Shown one piece after another: positions 26,101 through 34,900 of a stretch of DNA of 64,000 nt. The notes under the pieces are model-generated. The model did not search any database. It saw only the letters and a list, made by a program, of their open reading frames with translations, and had not been told where the DNA came from. Position numbers and translations under genes: made by a program. How positions within the stretch are numbered: position 1 is the first letter of the stretch; each line of letters starts with the position of its first letter. The DNA comes from Hymenobacter aranciens (GTDB lineage Bacteria > Bacteroidota > Bacteroidia > Cytophagales > Hymenobacteraceae): assembly GCF_030580865.1 (NCBI RefSeq), contig NZ_JAUQSY010000003.1:124001-188000 (forward strand), written 5' to 3'.

Positions 26101-26736
26101 AGCGGCGCCACCGCCACCGGCCTCGATAAGGATTTCGACGCCGCCAAAATCAGCAATCCCAGCGGCTTGAGCGTGGCCACGCGCCCGGCCGGCACCACCG
26201 AAGCCTTGGCCATCAACGGCCTGCCGCTGACGTCCGCCACCGTCGAAACCCGCCTGCCGCTGACGCTGCAGGTGCCCGCCGCCGGCAGCTACCGCTTCGA
26301 TGTGACGGCCCTGGCCCACTTCGACGCCGGCACCGCCGTGCTGCTGCTCGACCACCAGCTGAACACCCGCACCGACCTGCGCCAGGTGACGAGCTACGCC
26401 TTCAGCGCCGCGCAGGCCGGGGTGCTCAATGGCCGCTTCGAACTGCTGCTGGGCCGCCCGGGCAGCGTGACGGCGACGGCCGCCGCGCTGGCTTCGCCGT
26501 TCAGCGTGTGGCCCAACCCGGCCACCGGCAAAGCGGCGTTGCACGTGGCGCTCGACGCCCCGGCCACCTCGGCCAAGCTCACGCTGCGCACGCTGCTGGG
26601 CCAGGAAATTGCCACGCAAACCTTTGGCGGTAGCAGCACCGCGCTGCCCACCGTCGGGCTGGCGGCCGGCACTTACCTGCTTACGGTGCAGGTGGCTGGC
26701 CAGGCCACGGCCACGCGCCGCGTGGTGGTGGAATAA
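20143..26736 (+). CDS. Secreted modular Ig/GEVED protein 1 with T9SS sorting tail
   Basis: 2197 residues. A signal peptide (about 1-27, ending SLAQ) is followed by two copies of an unnamed module (about 27-245 and 265-490) with ANGT and SVPGLTYQLRPYTG-type motifs. Next come four alternating pairs of an Ig-like domain (YQWQSSPAGANTF) and a GEVED domain (WIDFNQNGTFE followed by YGETEDY or similar), ending near 1550. A long beta-rich tail (1550-2100) and a T9SS type A sorting domain (about 2115-2197, VWPNPATGKAAL ... TRRVVVE) complete it. The D-x-N-x-N/S-G-x-F-E loops look calcium-binding. It is probably secreted by T9SS to the cell surface as an adhesin or glycan binder; no enzymatic motif is seen. 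Its last 1.6 kb is nearly identical to the second GEVED gene. Confidence 0.9.
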   Translation: MTKLLTALRRMLLALALALGTGYTSLAQVVPQPLALTGFNADIVANGTGQTAASASASDADGGGNYFPSVDYTTSGAPGFFHPTMGLPFGQGFLSTGTPNVRFNLAGYGGNNALRLTGTTSGTLTLATPTAANTLYVLATGGGVGNAPANNLRLTVNFANGSSQVFARIVPDWYSVNVPSYHTTTAYTLNTRVNTGNSFDVVSSNPKLFQLVLPIDPAAAGGSAVTSILAEKLVAAGIIQVMAVSAASGAYTPVPLTLPAATTPTATSATGQDVVANGTSQASPNNSAVDIDGAGYFLVASNYTKSQTTTPTTVTQGLPLNGTIPSLSVPGLTYQLRPYTGVNALQIRGAATGTLTFATPTSATEVYVLANTVITSGSAGAGTMVVNFSDGSSHSFSPTFYNWFATTGIAAPTYIGYSPNARVQGYTTVGGTANTTNIIQSYINTSTGAAVNTPNLFEFRLALSPGEYSKTVTGVTVTGLSNSIVTLLAASVNPGNPSTCALSSGSLSVTANSATACAATSLNLVLTGVPVQLGYTYQWQYQKVSGGSWANIPTTASPGEPVTTNSTSASCTLTNQTAATKYRCVVTCASGASATSGELTVGQTDFINCYCNPPQASNNSGCATYGTVTAVSIGNGSGLTHTGITCPTAPYNSFGMVPATTATGTITQGTAYPLTVTVSNASRVAAWLDANQNGTFEASEYITSATASAAGNVTLTIPAGLTTSAALGSTKLRIRTEQNTATVLNNAANACSTTVYGETLDYVVTVAVGTACAGTPPATTATASTTGVCGGVGFTLNATGVVAGTTGLSYQWQSSPAGANTFTNLGSAQADASYAVSSLAASTDYRLIVTCTASAESTTSSAVTVARNYLNCYCNVISTGTGEYIKGVTFPGTSGFTNTTGANSTNGYGDFTGNAALTTTLNQGATYLNGVSITARVNSNGAQGGMWIDYNHSGTFETTEYISLGGANLPSRDETLATTLTVPNSALTGPTRVRVRWRNGTIGAGEACVTNTAAGCVNGCVWYGETEDYLITIAAPATCTAPPSSVVAAASTANACANSSFTLSTSSIPTTIGGYTFQWQSSPAGAGTFTNISGATTQTYTVNNQATATDYQLVVSCQFGGTPVTSNIVAVGQNAFDQCYCAVSHTSGCTNYGSISNVSIGTLNNTSGCTAAPGYVVYPVGTATTNLNAGTSATLTLTIANPGSGYRYAVWIDFNQNGTFENSEYVANSLNSTTGLRTATIVIPAGALAGPTRMRVRTKAGIAGYGDFGDGDACSAQFDGETEDYTVTIVAPTPCAGTPPTATAAASASTVCTTSPFTLTASYAGNITGLSFQWQSRTGTNAFANISGATALTYAVTSQATTTDYRFVITCANGGLTSTSNEVSVVSNFMICYCKPPAQSNIGSGEYLTNVTLGTINNSSTNPATTPVGYSDYTVSPTATQTTSLSRGGTYTISVSAQNNRQNSQALFWIDYNHNGAFDGVPEYYVVGTGPSATTGYPRQETFTRQFTVPGTALLGPTHLRVRWHNDNTSTNPCATDWYGETEEYIVDINADLVVSTTADIPAGSYSSITVTGPTGNATLTGAVAVSGAVTVQSGAALNDNCNVLSGTGSFTAAAGSTLRVCNTAGISASGATGAVQVTGTRLFSDDASYEYNGTAAQVTGTGLPVSVLNLTVNNATGATLTQSTSIERMLTLTNGNLRLGSSNLTLLSDASGTAMVVNTNGVVQNNGSGVAIMQRSATPSTSYSGPGYRHYSSPMTATPLSELGTNTFVPFVNPAYNALPTPSLPLAQFPNVFDYQESRLTATYPGFDIGWHSPSATSEVLTPGKGYTVNLAPQLVDLSGSLNSGPVNTGALTTGATANSGWQLLGNPYPAPLDWNLVTAASAVPTGMDAAVYIFEPSSQYGGFYRSYVNNAGTGGFTGIMSAMQGFFVRTSQNLPAGFSFQNAYRLTSYANPAFYRTADTRPMLRLALGGTAVNGSDETVVYLESGATATGLDKDFDAAKISNPSGLSVATRPAGTTEALAINGLPLTSATVETRLPLTLQVPAAGSYRFDVTALAHFDAGTAVLLLDHQLNTRTDLRQVTSYAFSAAQAGVLNGRFELLLGRPGSVTATAAALASPFSVWPNPATGKAALHVALDAPATSAKLTLRTLLGQEIATQTFGGSSTALPTVGLAAGTYLLTVQVAGQATATRRVVVE

Positions 26737-26798
26737 GCGCCCGGCCTGGTGTGAGATATCCCTCGCGCCGGGCTGCGGCCGTACTTGAAAATGAGTTG

Positions 26799-26834
26799 AA
26801 AAGCCGTTTCCGAAATGTCGGGAACGGCTTTTTT
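26799..26834 (+). terminator. Intrinsic terminator after GEVED protein 1
   Basis: AAAAGCCGTTTCC pairs with GGGAACGGCTTTT around a short loop and ends in a T run. It lies 62 bp after the stop codon. Confidence 0.8.
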
Positions 26835-26900
26835 CTTGCCCGCCGGCCGGAACACCAGCGCGCTAATCATGGTTAAACCAGCTCACGTAGCTGGTAGCCT

Positions 26901-29876
26901 TTGCGGTTTTTTGTTTTTCTGTGGTGTTTGGGAATGCTGGCCGGGCGGGCAGCAGGGCAGGAGGGAAGCTGGCAGCCGGCCGGGGCGGCAGTTGGTTATC
27001 CGCGCACGCTGCTGACGGCGGCGGAGCTGCCGGCGGTGCGGGCGGCGCTGGCGGCCCCGGTCGCGGCGAACCTCTACGCGGGCCTGTATGCCGAAACCGC
27101 CGCCGCCCCGCCCACCGACAACAGCTCGACGAGCGGCCGGCGGGCGCGGGCCACGTTTGCGAAGAATGCGGCCTTTGTGGCGCTGCTAAACCGGCGGCCG
27201 GCCGCCGGTGGCGCGCCCGAAACCTTGCCGCCGGCCGAGCGCGACAGCCTGCGGGCCCGCGTAACCCGGCTGCTGGCCACCCTCAACCCACAGGTCGAGC
27301 CCTTCATTACGCCCCCGGCCACAAGCTCTTACGACCAGTGGCAGTGGCGCTCGAAGGAGCTCATGGACTACCTCACGGCCTACGACCTGCTGCGCGGAGC
27401 CGGCGCGCCGGCCGAAGCGCTGGCGGCGGGGCAGGCGCGGCTGCAGGCCTTCGCCGGCAACCTGCAGCGGGCGGCTACCGCGCCCTACCTCAACATCAGC
27501 AGCTTCACGTTTTTTGGTCAAATCAAAAACAACCACGCCCTGATGACGGCCGCCGCGCTGGGTTTGGCCGCCGTGGTGCTGAACGAGACTGGCAGCGCCG
27601 ACGCCGCGCAACAGCCCCAAGCCTGGCTCAACACCGGCCTCTACCACCTCGACAACGTGCTGTGGGAAGACGCCCGACGGCAGTCGGACCCCGCGGCCGT
27701 GGCGGGCTACGCCGAGGGGCCATACTACTTTAAGTACGCCTTTCTGAACTGTTTGCCCTTTTTTCGGGCGCTGGGTAACTTCCTGCCCGATACCACGCTG
27801 AGCTGCACCGTGGGTGCCACCACGCGCCGCATCCGCCACCCGTTTCACGACCCGCGCTACGACCGGCTTTACGAGTGGATAACGACCATCATGATGCCTG
27901 ACGGGCGCTTCCCGGCCCTCGAAGACTCCTACATCGACATGGGCATGCCCGAGTTGGCCCTCACCGGCAAGTCGCAGTACCTGCGCCCGCTGGCCCTGAG
28001 CAAGCTGGAAACCAGTCAGCTCAACACCCTTACCAGGCAGCTGCGCGACCTGACCGTGGATATGCGCGCCGCCTACCTGGCCGCCAACCTGCCGCCCGGC
28101 CCACCGGCTTCCCCGGCGCTGCTCACGGCCCTGCCCGCCAGCGGCAACCTGGTGTTTCGCTCGGGCGCCGACTCGCTGGCCACCTACCTGCACCTCTACG
28201 GCAAAAGCGGCGCCGCCCAGGCCAACGCGGGCGGCCACAGCCAGGCCGATGCCAGCAGCTTCGTGCTGCACGCCTACGGCCAGCTGCTGGCCCTCGACCC
28301 CGGCTACCTGAGCTACGCCAGCCGCGGCACCGTGGGCCAGGCCCCCAACCACAACCTGGTGCTGGTGGACGGTGCCGGCCCGGCCATCGGCACCGCCGGC
28401 AGTGCCAACGATGCGCCGGCCACCGTGCAGGCGCTGGCGCACACCCCCGGCCTGGCCTACGGCGAAGTGCAGACGACCTACCAGGGCACCCAGCTCAGCC
28501 GCCGGGCTTTGGCCGTACGCGGGCAATACTTCGTGCTGCACGACGTGCTGACGGCCCCCACCGCCCACGCCTACACTTGGCAGCTGCACGGCTACGGCAC
28601 CGCCGACGCGCCTACGGCCGCCACCGGCCATTTCACGCCTCGTTTCGAGCAGGAAGAAGGGCTGTGGCAGAAAAACGGCGTGAGCCTGCTGGCCCACGTG
28701 GCCACGCCGGCCGACTCGCTGGGCCGCACCACGTTCGCCGCCGCCGCCCGCCCCCACGAGCTGACTTACAACACGCCCGAAAACCATACCGCCCTGCTCG
28801 TGGAGCGGCAGGGTGAGGCCCAGACGCAGTTTCTGGCGGCGCTGTATCCGTTTGTCGGGGCCGCGCCGCATATCCGCAGCCACCGGCTAGCGGGGGCGGC
28901 CGGGCTGGCCGTGCGCAGTGCCACGCACCATGATATGCTGCTGGCGCAATCGGCCAATACCTTGCTAACGGTGAGCGACTCACTGCTGACGGCACCCCTG
29001 CGCACCGACGGCCGGCTGCTGCTCTATTCCATTACCACGGCCGGCGAGTTTGCCCAGCTATTTATGGAGCAGGGCACGGTGCTGCGCCACGGCGAGCACC
29101 CGGTAGCCCGCGCCGCCGAGCGGGTGACGCTGGGCTGGGAGCGCCGCACCGCCACGCAATATGCCGGCTACGTCAGCGGCGCCACCACGCTCACCCTGGC
29201 TTTGCCCCAGACACCCGAAAGCGTGGCGGGACCGGCCGTGAGCAGCTTCGCCTACGATGCCGCCACCCACCAGCTGGCGCTGGTGCTGACGGCGGCCACC
29301 AGCTTCACTATCACCACGCTGCCCGCCGGTGCCCTGCCCGTGACCCTGACGCAGCTGACGGCCCGGCGGCAGCCCGGCCGCGTGCTGCTCAGCTGGCAAA
29401 CGGCCTCCGAAAGCCAGAACCGGGGCTTTGAAATACAGCGGGCGACCGGGCCGGCGCAGGAGTTCGGGCGCCTGGGCTTTGTGGCGGGCGCGGGCACCGT
29501 GGCGCGGCCTTCAGCCTACACTTTTGCGGATGCGCAGCCGCCGGCCGCCACGGCGTATTACCGCCTGCGCCAGCTCGATGCAAATGGCGCGGCCAGCTAT
29601 TCGCCGGTGGTGGCCGTGGGGCCCACGCCGGCGGCCGCGCCCCTGCTGCGGGCCTGGCCGATACCCGCCAGCAAGGTGCTGCACGTCGAGTACGCGGGCG
29701 CTGCGACAGTAGGACAGTTGTGCCTGCTCAATAGCCTGGGGCAGGTGGTGCGCCAGCAGCCGCTCGTGGCGCAGGGACAGCTGGAGCTTAGCGGGTTGGC
29801 CCCGGGCGTGTACCAGCTGCGGGCGCGGGGTGGCGCCAGCCAGCCGGCGGCGGTGCGGGTGGTGGTAGCGCCTTAA
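26901..29876 (+). CDS. Secreted heparinase II/III-like polysaccharide lyase with T9SS tail
   Basis: 991 residues. The signal peptide is MRFFVFLWCLGMLAGRAAGQ, reached only from a TTG start (26,901), since a stop codon lies two codons upstream in frame and the next ATG is too late. Residues about 40-400 form an (alpha/alpha) barrel with SYDQWQWRSKELMDYLTAYD and GQIKNNHALMTAAALGLAAV. Residues 420-640 match the heparinase II/III beta-sandwich (AQANAGGHSQADASSFVLHAYGQ, QAPNHNLVLVDG). A fibronectin-like domain and a T9SS sorting domain (about 915-991) follow. It probably cleaves uronic-acid-containing glycans outside the cell by beta-elimination; the exact substrate cannot be told. Confidence 0.88.
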   Translation: MRFFVFLWCLGMLAGRAAGQEGSWQPAGAAVGYPRTLLTAAELPAVRAALAAPVAANLYAGLYAETAAAPPTDNSSTSGRRARATFAKNAAFVALLNRRPAAGGAPETLPPAERDSLRARVTRLLATLNPQVEPFITPPATSSYDQWQWRSKELMDYLTAYDLLRGAGAPAEALAAGQARLQAFAGNLQRAATAPYLNISSFTFFGQIKNNHALMTAAALGLAAVVLNETGSADAAQQPQAWLNTGLYHLDNVLWEDARRQSDPAAVAGYAEGPYYFKYAFLNCLPFFRALGNFLPDTTLSCTVGATTRRIRHPFHDPRYDRLYEWITTIMMPDGRFPALEDSYIDMGMPELALTGKSQYLRPLALSKLETSQLNTLTRQLRDLTVDMRAAYLAANLPPGPPASPALLTALPASGNLVFRSGADSLATYLHLYGKSGAAQANAGGHSQADASSFVLHAYGQLLALDPGYLSYASRGTVGQAPNHNLVLVDGAGPAIGTAGSANDAPATVQALAHTPGLAYGEVQTTYQGTQLSRRALAVRGQYFVLHDVLTAPTAHAYTWQLHGYGTADAPTAATGHFTPRFEQEEGLWQKNGVSLLAHVATPADSLGRTTFAAAARPHELTYNTPENHTALLVERQGEAQTQFLAALYPFVGAAPHIRSHRLAGAAGLAVRSATHHDMLLAQSANTLLTVSDSLLTAPLRTDGRLLLYSITTAGEFAQLFMEQGTVLRHGEHPVARAAERVTLGWERRTATQYAGYVSGATTLTLALPQTPESVAGPAVSSFAYDAATHQLALVLTAATSFTITTLPAGALPVTLTQLTARRQPGRVLLSWQTASESQNRGFEIQRATGPAQEFGRLGFVAGAGTVARPSAYTFADAQPPAATAYYRLRQLDANGAASYSPVVAVGPTPAAAPLLRAWPIPASKVLHVEYAGAATVGQLCLLNSLGQVVRQQPLVAQGQLELSGLAPGVYQLRARGGASQPAAVRVVVAP

Positions 29877-29924
29877 TGGTGCCATAAGCCCCGGCCATGT
29901 CCGGGCCATTCGTAGCTTAGAGCC

Positions 29925-30017
29925 ATGAATTCTGCCCCATACATCTTTATCAAATTCTTCACCTTTGTTGCGGCTGGTGCCATGCTCGTCTGGCGCGCTA
30001 CACGCCGCAGAAGCTGA
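29925..30017 (+). CDS. Possible 30-residue membrane microprotein
   Basis: ATG at 29,925 opens a frame encoding MNSAPYIFIKFFTFVAAGAM, then LVWRATRRRS and TGA. It has one hydrophobic helix and a positively charged C-terminus, the usual look of a small inner-membrane protein. It fills most of the gap between the lyase and the acetyltransferase genes and has a CGTAGCTTAG box 10 bp upstream. Such a short frame could arise by chance. Confidence 0.35.
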   Translation: MNSAPYIFIKFFTFVAAGAMLVWRATRRRS

Positions 30018-30076
30018 GGCGAGTAGAGCATTAAAACGCCTCGGCCAAGCCACAGGTGCCGGACAAAAGCAGAGTC

Positions 30077-30700
30077 CTACAGCAGTTCCTGCAAAATGCG
30101 CAGAAACTCGCCCACGTGGTAGCCATCGGCCAGCCCGTGGTGCACGTGCACCGACACCGGCAGGCGCAGCCCCTCGCCCTCGGTGTAGAGCTTGCCGAAG
30201 GATATTTTCGGGCAGCTGTCGCCTCCGCGGAAGCTGCGGGCATGCGACAAGCCCGTGAACTGCACCCACGGCAGCGCCGAACAGTGCAGCACGTCGGGCC
30301 TGGCGGTGGTGTCCGACAAACCCAGGCCGCCCAGGGCCTGCACCCGCGCGATTTCGTGCCGGGCCAGCGGCACAAACTCGGCCAGCGCCGCCCGAAACTC
30401 GATGAAGCCGAAGCCAAAGGTGTGGTCGGGCCGGCCGATGGTGGGGGAGACGTGCACCTCGTCGTAGCACACCACCTGGCCGTTTTCGGCGCGGTAGCGA
30501 AACTCGGGCACGCGGTTGGCCGCCGCCGCCGTGGCGTGCAGGTAATACAGGTAAAACGACACGCCCAGGCGCCGGGCCTCGGCGTGGGCGCGGGTGCAGT
30601 CGAGGCTGGTGGTGAGGCCCCAGAAAGGCTCGTCAAACTGCGAGAAAAAGGCAAAATGCTCCCGGCGCGGCCAGGTGGCGAGGTCAATCAGCTGCTTCAT
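30077..30700 (-). CDS. Chloramphenicol acetyltransferase-like (CatA fold) acetyltransferase
   Basis: 207 residues, normal length for type I chloramphenicol acetyltransferases. The catalytic motif appears as VHVHHGLADGYHVG with H188 as the base and D192 in the expected place, and the protein has the usual early FWGLTTSLDCT and FYLYYLHATAAAANRVPEFRYR segments. The family transfers acetyl from acetyl-CoA to chloramphenicol, but many chromosomal members use other substrates, so resistance should not be assumed. The gene faces the HAD phosphatase gene with only 50 bp between them. Its composition matches the neighbours, so recent transfer is not evident. Confidence 0.88.
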   Translation of the reverse strand: MKQLIDLATWPRREHFAFFSQFDEPFWGLTTSLDCTRAHAEARRLGVSFYLYYLHATAAAANRVPEFRYRAENGQVVCYDEVHVSPTIGRPDHTFGFGFIEFRAALAEFVPLARHEIARVQALGGLGLSDTTARPDVLHCSALPWVQFTGLSHARSFRGGDSCPKISFGKLYTEGEGLRLPVSVHVHHGLADGYHVGEFLRILQELL

Positions 30701-30717
30701 ACGGCCCGCAAGTTCGG

Positions 30718-30725
30718 TACCTTTG
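30718..30725 (+). promoter_or_regulatory. TACCTTTG promoter box for the HAD gene
   Basis: TACCTTTG matches the Bacteroidota -7 consensus TAnnTTTG and lies 25 bp before the HAD start codon. No good TTG is found at the expected distance upstream. Confidence 0.45.
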
Positions 30726-30750
30726 GGCGGCTTTTTACGCCGCCGCCGCC

Positions 30751-31461
30751 ATGCCCACGCCCCAGCTCATTGCCTTCGACGCCGACGACACCCTCTGGCC
30801 CAATCAGCCGCACTTCGACCACGTGGAGGCGGAGTTTATGCGCATTCTGGCGCCGTATGGCGCGGCGGCGGCCATCAACGCCCGTCTCTACGACGTGCAG
30901 CGGCAAAACATGCAGCTCTTTGGCTACGGCGCCAAGTCGTTTATGCTGTCGATGATTGAAACGGCCATCCAGCTCACCGACGGGGCTGTGCGCGGCCACG
31001 AGCTGCAGCAGCTCATCGAGCTAGGCAAACGCCTGCTCGACTTTCCCATCGAGCCGCTGCCCGGGGTGGTCGACATCCTGACCGAGCTGCGGCGGCGCGG
31101 CCACACGCTGATGGTGCTCACCAAGGGCGACCTCTTCGACCAAGAAAGCAAGCTGGCCCGCTCGGGCCTGGGCGAGTTTTTCGACCACGTCGAAATCGTG
31201 AGCGAGAAAAACGAGACTACCTACCGCCGCCTGCTGGCCCGCTACGCCCTGCCGCCCGAGGCTTTCGTGATGATTGGCAACTCGTTGAAGTCGGACGTGC
31301 TGCCGGTGGCGCGGCTGGGCGCCTGCGCCGTTCACATTCCCTACCACGTGACCTGGCTGCTGGAGCAGGTGGCCGAAGCCGACTTAGTGGGGGTGAGCTT
31401 CCACACCGCCCCGACCATGGACGACGTACTGGCCTACTTATCAGCTAGCCACGCAGCATAG
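30751..31461 (+). CDS. HAD-family hydrolase
   Basis: 236 residues. Motif I is FDADDTLWPNQPHF (nucleophile D10, acid D12), motif II is LTKGD, and motif III/IV is IGNSLKSDVLPVARLGACAV. The helical cap lies between residues 17 and 110. It probably dephosphorylates a small metabolite; the substrate cannot be told. It is divergent from the acetyltransferase gene, and its start is the ATG at 30,751. Confidence 0.88.
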   Translation: MPTPQLIAFDADDTLWPNQPHFDHVEAEFMRILAPYGAAAAINARLYDVQRQNMQLFGYGAKSFMLSMIETAIQLTDGAVRGHELQQLIELGKRLLDFPIEPLPGVVDILTELRRRGHTLMVLTKGDLFDQESKLARSGLGEFFDHVEIVSEKNETTYRRLLARYALPPEAFVMIGNSLKSDVLPVARLGACAVHIPYHVTWLLEQVAEADLVGVSFHTAPTMDDVLAYLSASHAA

Positions 31462-31911
31462 CCAAATGGCAGCTTTGTTGCTGATTCGGCAGGCTTCAAT
31501 CGTGCCCGAAAGCAGACTTGCGAATTTGCTGCCGCAAATAATGACAATCTGCTAAAGCAGGAAAAGTGCAATTTCAGAAAGGGCCGAATGCGCTGCAAAA
31601 GTCGCGCCGGATTTGTCGCGGGCTTGTGCCGTAAATCTTCGTCGGGACGCTTGTAAAGCAGGCTTTAAAAGGCCCTGGTTGCGTTTTAAAGCCTGCTTGG
31701 AACCGATGGCTGACCTGAGGCCGGCATTTTTGGCGAAAAAATACGTGTGTGGAAGCGGTACACAGACGCCAACGCTTTTGCAGGGTTTGTGTGAAGATAA
31801 TCTTTTGATTAATAATATGTTGTTTCGAAATATGAAAAAGGTGTTTTGCGGAAGTGTTGTGCGGTAGGTGCAGAATATGGGGGAGTGGGCCGAGTCGGGG
31901 GCGAACATTGG
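31462..31911. other. Intergenic region with one strong hairpin
   Basis: No convincing gene is present. Overlapping open frames on the minus strand (about 115 codons) contain AT-rich, low-quality sequence and no motif. The hairpin at 31,656-31,698 is the only clear structure. Confidence 0.5.
31656..31698. repeat. Perfect 15-bp inverted repeat
   Basis: AAGCAGGCTTTAAAA (31,656-31,670) pairs with TTTTAAAGCCTGCTT (31,684-31,698) around a 13-base loop. There is no T run after it, so it is not a standard terminator. Confidence 0.75.
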
Positions 31912-31942
31912 TTTTGTTCAAAAGTTAAAAGGCCATACATTG
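31912..31942 (+). promoter_or_regulatory. Candidate promoter of GEVED protein 2
   Basis: TTTTG (31,912-31,916) is followed after 19 bases by TACATTG (31,936-31,942), one T short of the TAnnTTTG consensus. The start codon lies 45 bp downstream. Confidence 0.35.
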
Positions 31943-31987
31943 CGAAACGCTCGCTACCGAACACCTCCACTACCTATTCTATACCGC

Positions 31988-34900
31988 ATGAAAAAAAAAC
32001 TTACTCATTTCTTGAAGCTGGCGCTGGGTGCGCTGAGTTTGGGCACGCCGCTAGGGGCGCAGGCCGCGCTGGTACCCGTACCGGTTACGGGCTTCAACCA
32101 GGACGTAATTGCCAACGGCACCAGTGTAGCGGCCCCGGCCGTCAGCACCTATGATGTGGACGGCTCCAACGGCGGCGGCTACTGCCTGATGGTGAACGGC
32201 GGCTACAGCAACCCCAGCAACGTGGCCGCTACCCGCGGGCTGCCGGTTTCGGGCATCCTAAACAGCGCCTCGGTACCCGGCCTGAGCTTCCAGATGGCCT
32301 CGTACTCGGCCGCTAACTCGCTGCGTATTCCGGCCACCGGCTTGGCGGGCGTCGGCTCGGGCACGCTGACGCTGGCGGCGCCCACGAAGGCGGCCGACAT
32401 CTACCTGCTGTATACCGGCGGGGGCGGCACTGGCGCCAACGCGGCCACCGCTACCGTAACGGTTACGTTTACCGATGCGACCACGCAGGTGTTTGCCGGG
32501 CAGTCGCTGGCCGACTGGTACACCACTCTCGCCACCGACGCGCTGGGCGGCACGGGCCGCGTGGCGCGCACTGCAGCCAGCGGTGTCGAGAACAACGCCA
32601 CGAACCCCCGCCTGCACCAGCTGAAGCTGACGCTGCGCAACGATAATATGGCGAAGGACATTGCCAGCATTACCGTAGCCAAAACCAGCACCGCCAACTG
32701 CGCCGTCAACGTGTTTGCCGTGAGCGTGAATACCCCCACGCTGTGCGCCGCCGCTCCCACGGGCGGCACCACCGCATCGACCGCCACCAACGTGTGCACC
32801 AATGGCTCGGTAACGCTGTCGCTGAGCGGGGCTACCTCGGCCCCGGGCGTAGGCGTGCAGTGGCAGTCGTTCATTTCGGGCGGGGCCGGCTGGCTGGATA
32901 TCGCGGGCGCCAACGACCCCACCTACGTCGTGACCGGGCAAACCGCCACGACGGATTACCGCGCCGTGCTGACCTGCATCCCTACCAGCCAGTCGGCCAC
33001 TTCGACGGCCGTGACGGTGACGCAAAACCCCTTCTATAACTGTTACTGCACCCCCACCAGCACGGGGGGCAACGAGTACATCCGCAGCGTGAGCGTGAAC
33101 GGCGCCAGTGGCTTCACCAATGCTACCAACGCCAACTCGACTAACGGCTACGGCGACTTCACCACGAATACCGCGCTGACGACCACCCTCAACAAGGGTG
33201 GCAACTACCCGCTCAGTGTCATTGTGCAGGCCAACAACAACGGCTCGCAGGGCGGCTACTGGATTGACTACGACCAGAACGGAACCTTTGACAGCGGCGA
33301 ATACACCGAATTTGGCCGCAGCAACCTGACCGGCCAGCCCGTGACGTTCAACAGCTTTCTGACTGTTCCGAATACTTCGGCCGTGCGTATCGGCGTCACC
33401 CGGATGCGGGTGCGCTGGCGGAATGGCGCCGTGGCGGCTACCGACGCCTGCACCAGCGGCGCCACCAGCTGGTACGGCGAAACCGAAGACTACCTCGTCA
33501 CCATTGGCGCGCCGACGGTCTGCACGGGCACGCCGCCCCGCGTGACGGCCGTGGCCAGCCAGACGGCGGTGTGCTCCAACACGCCCATCAGCCTGACGGT
33601 GACGGGCCTGTCGGCGGCCAGCGGCTTCACCTTTCAGTGGCAAAGCAGCCCGACGGGCGCCAACACCTACACCAACCTGGGCGGGGTGCAGACCACGCCT
33701 ACTTATACCGTAGCCAGCCAGACTGCCGCTACCGACTACCGCCTGGTGGTAACCTGCACGGGCTCGGGCTTGTCGCGCACCGGCACGGAGGTGACGGTCA
33801 ATCAAAACAACTTCCTGAATTGCTACTGCACGCCCACGCACAGCACCGGCTGCGGCACCTACGCCGGCCTGCTACGCGTGGCCATTCCGGGTAGCGGGCT
33901 CGACCACGCCACCACCTGCGCCGGCACACCCTATTACTCCAACGTGCCGACCACCACGGCCTCGGGCACGCTGAGCCTGGGCAACACCTATACGATGTCG
34001 GTGACGCTGGGCCGCTACGCCAAGGCCGGCATGTGGATTGACTATGACCGCAGTGGCACTTTCGAGGCCAGCGAGTACCTGGTGATTGGCTCGAACTCGG
34101 GCAACACCACCGGCAGCACCGCCACGGTAACGCCCTCGCTCACCATTCCGAGCACGGCCCTGACCGGGCCTACCCGAATGCGCGTGCGCACGCAGTATTT
34201 CTTTGCCTCGACCACCTATCCGCTTACGGCAACCGACGCCTGCACGGGCTTCATCTACGGCGAGACGGAAGACTACACCATCAACCTGGTGACGCCCACC
34301 CCCTGCGCCGGCGTACCCGCCGCCAGCACGGCCACCGCGTCGGCCTCGGCGGTGTGCTCTACAGCCACGTTTACCCTGAGCCTGACGGGCATCGACCCCG
34401 CCCTGACGGGCCTGAGCTACCAGTGGCAGCGCCGCCCCGCCGGCAGCGGCACCTACACCAACCTGGGCACCGCCCAAACCACGCCCTTCTACTCGGTAAC
34501 CGGCCTGATGGCCGACACCGAGTACCGCGCCGTAGTGACCTGCACCAACGGCGGCGCCAGCAGCACCTCCAGCGCCGTGCGGGTAAACAACGGCTACCTC
34601 AGCTGCTACTGCATCCCGCTGAGCGGCTCGGCCGGCGAGTACATCACCAACGTGACCATGCCGGGCGTGAGCGGCTTCTCGAGCAGCAGCACCAACACCA
34701 GCAGCTCGCCCGCCGGCTTCAACGACTATACCAACAACGCCAGCCTGACGACCACGGTATACCGCGGGGTGCCTTATGTGAACGGTATCAACCTGACGGT
34801 GAAGTCGAACAATACGAACTCGCAGGGCGGCATGTGGATTGACTACGACCACAGCGGCACCTTCGAGGCCAGCGAAAACGTCTTCATCGTCAACTCCAGC

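Noticed and set aside
30077..30700. Calling the CatA-like gene a resistance gene
   Set aside because: The fold and catalytic His are clear, but chromosomal relatives often use other substrates and no mobile element is adjacent.
31552..31921. Two overlapping minus-strand frames of about 115 codons
   Set aside because: They share the same DNA in different frames, lack motifs and cross the hairpin.
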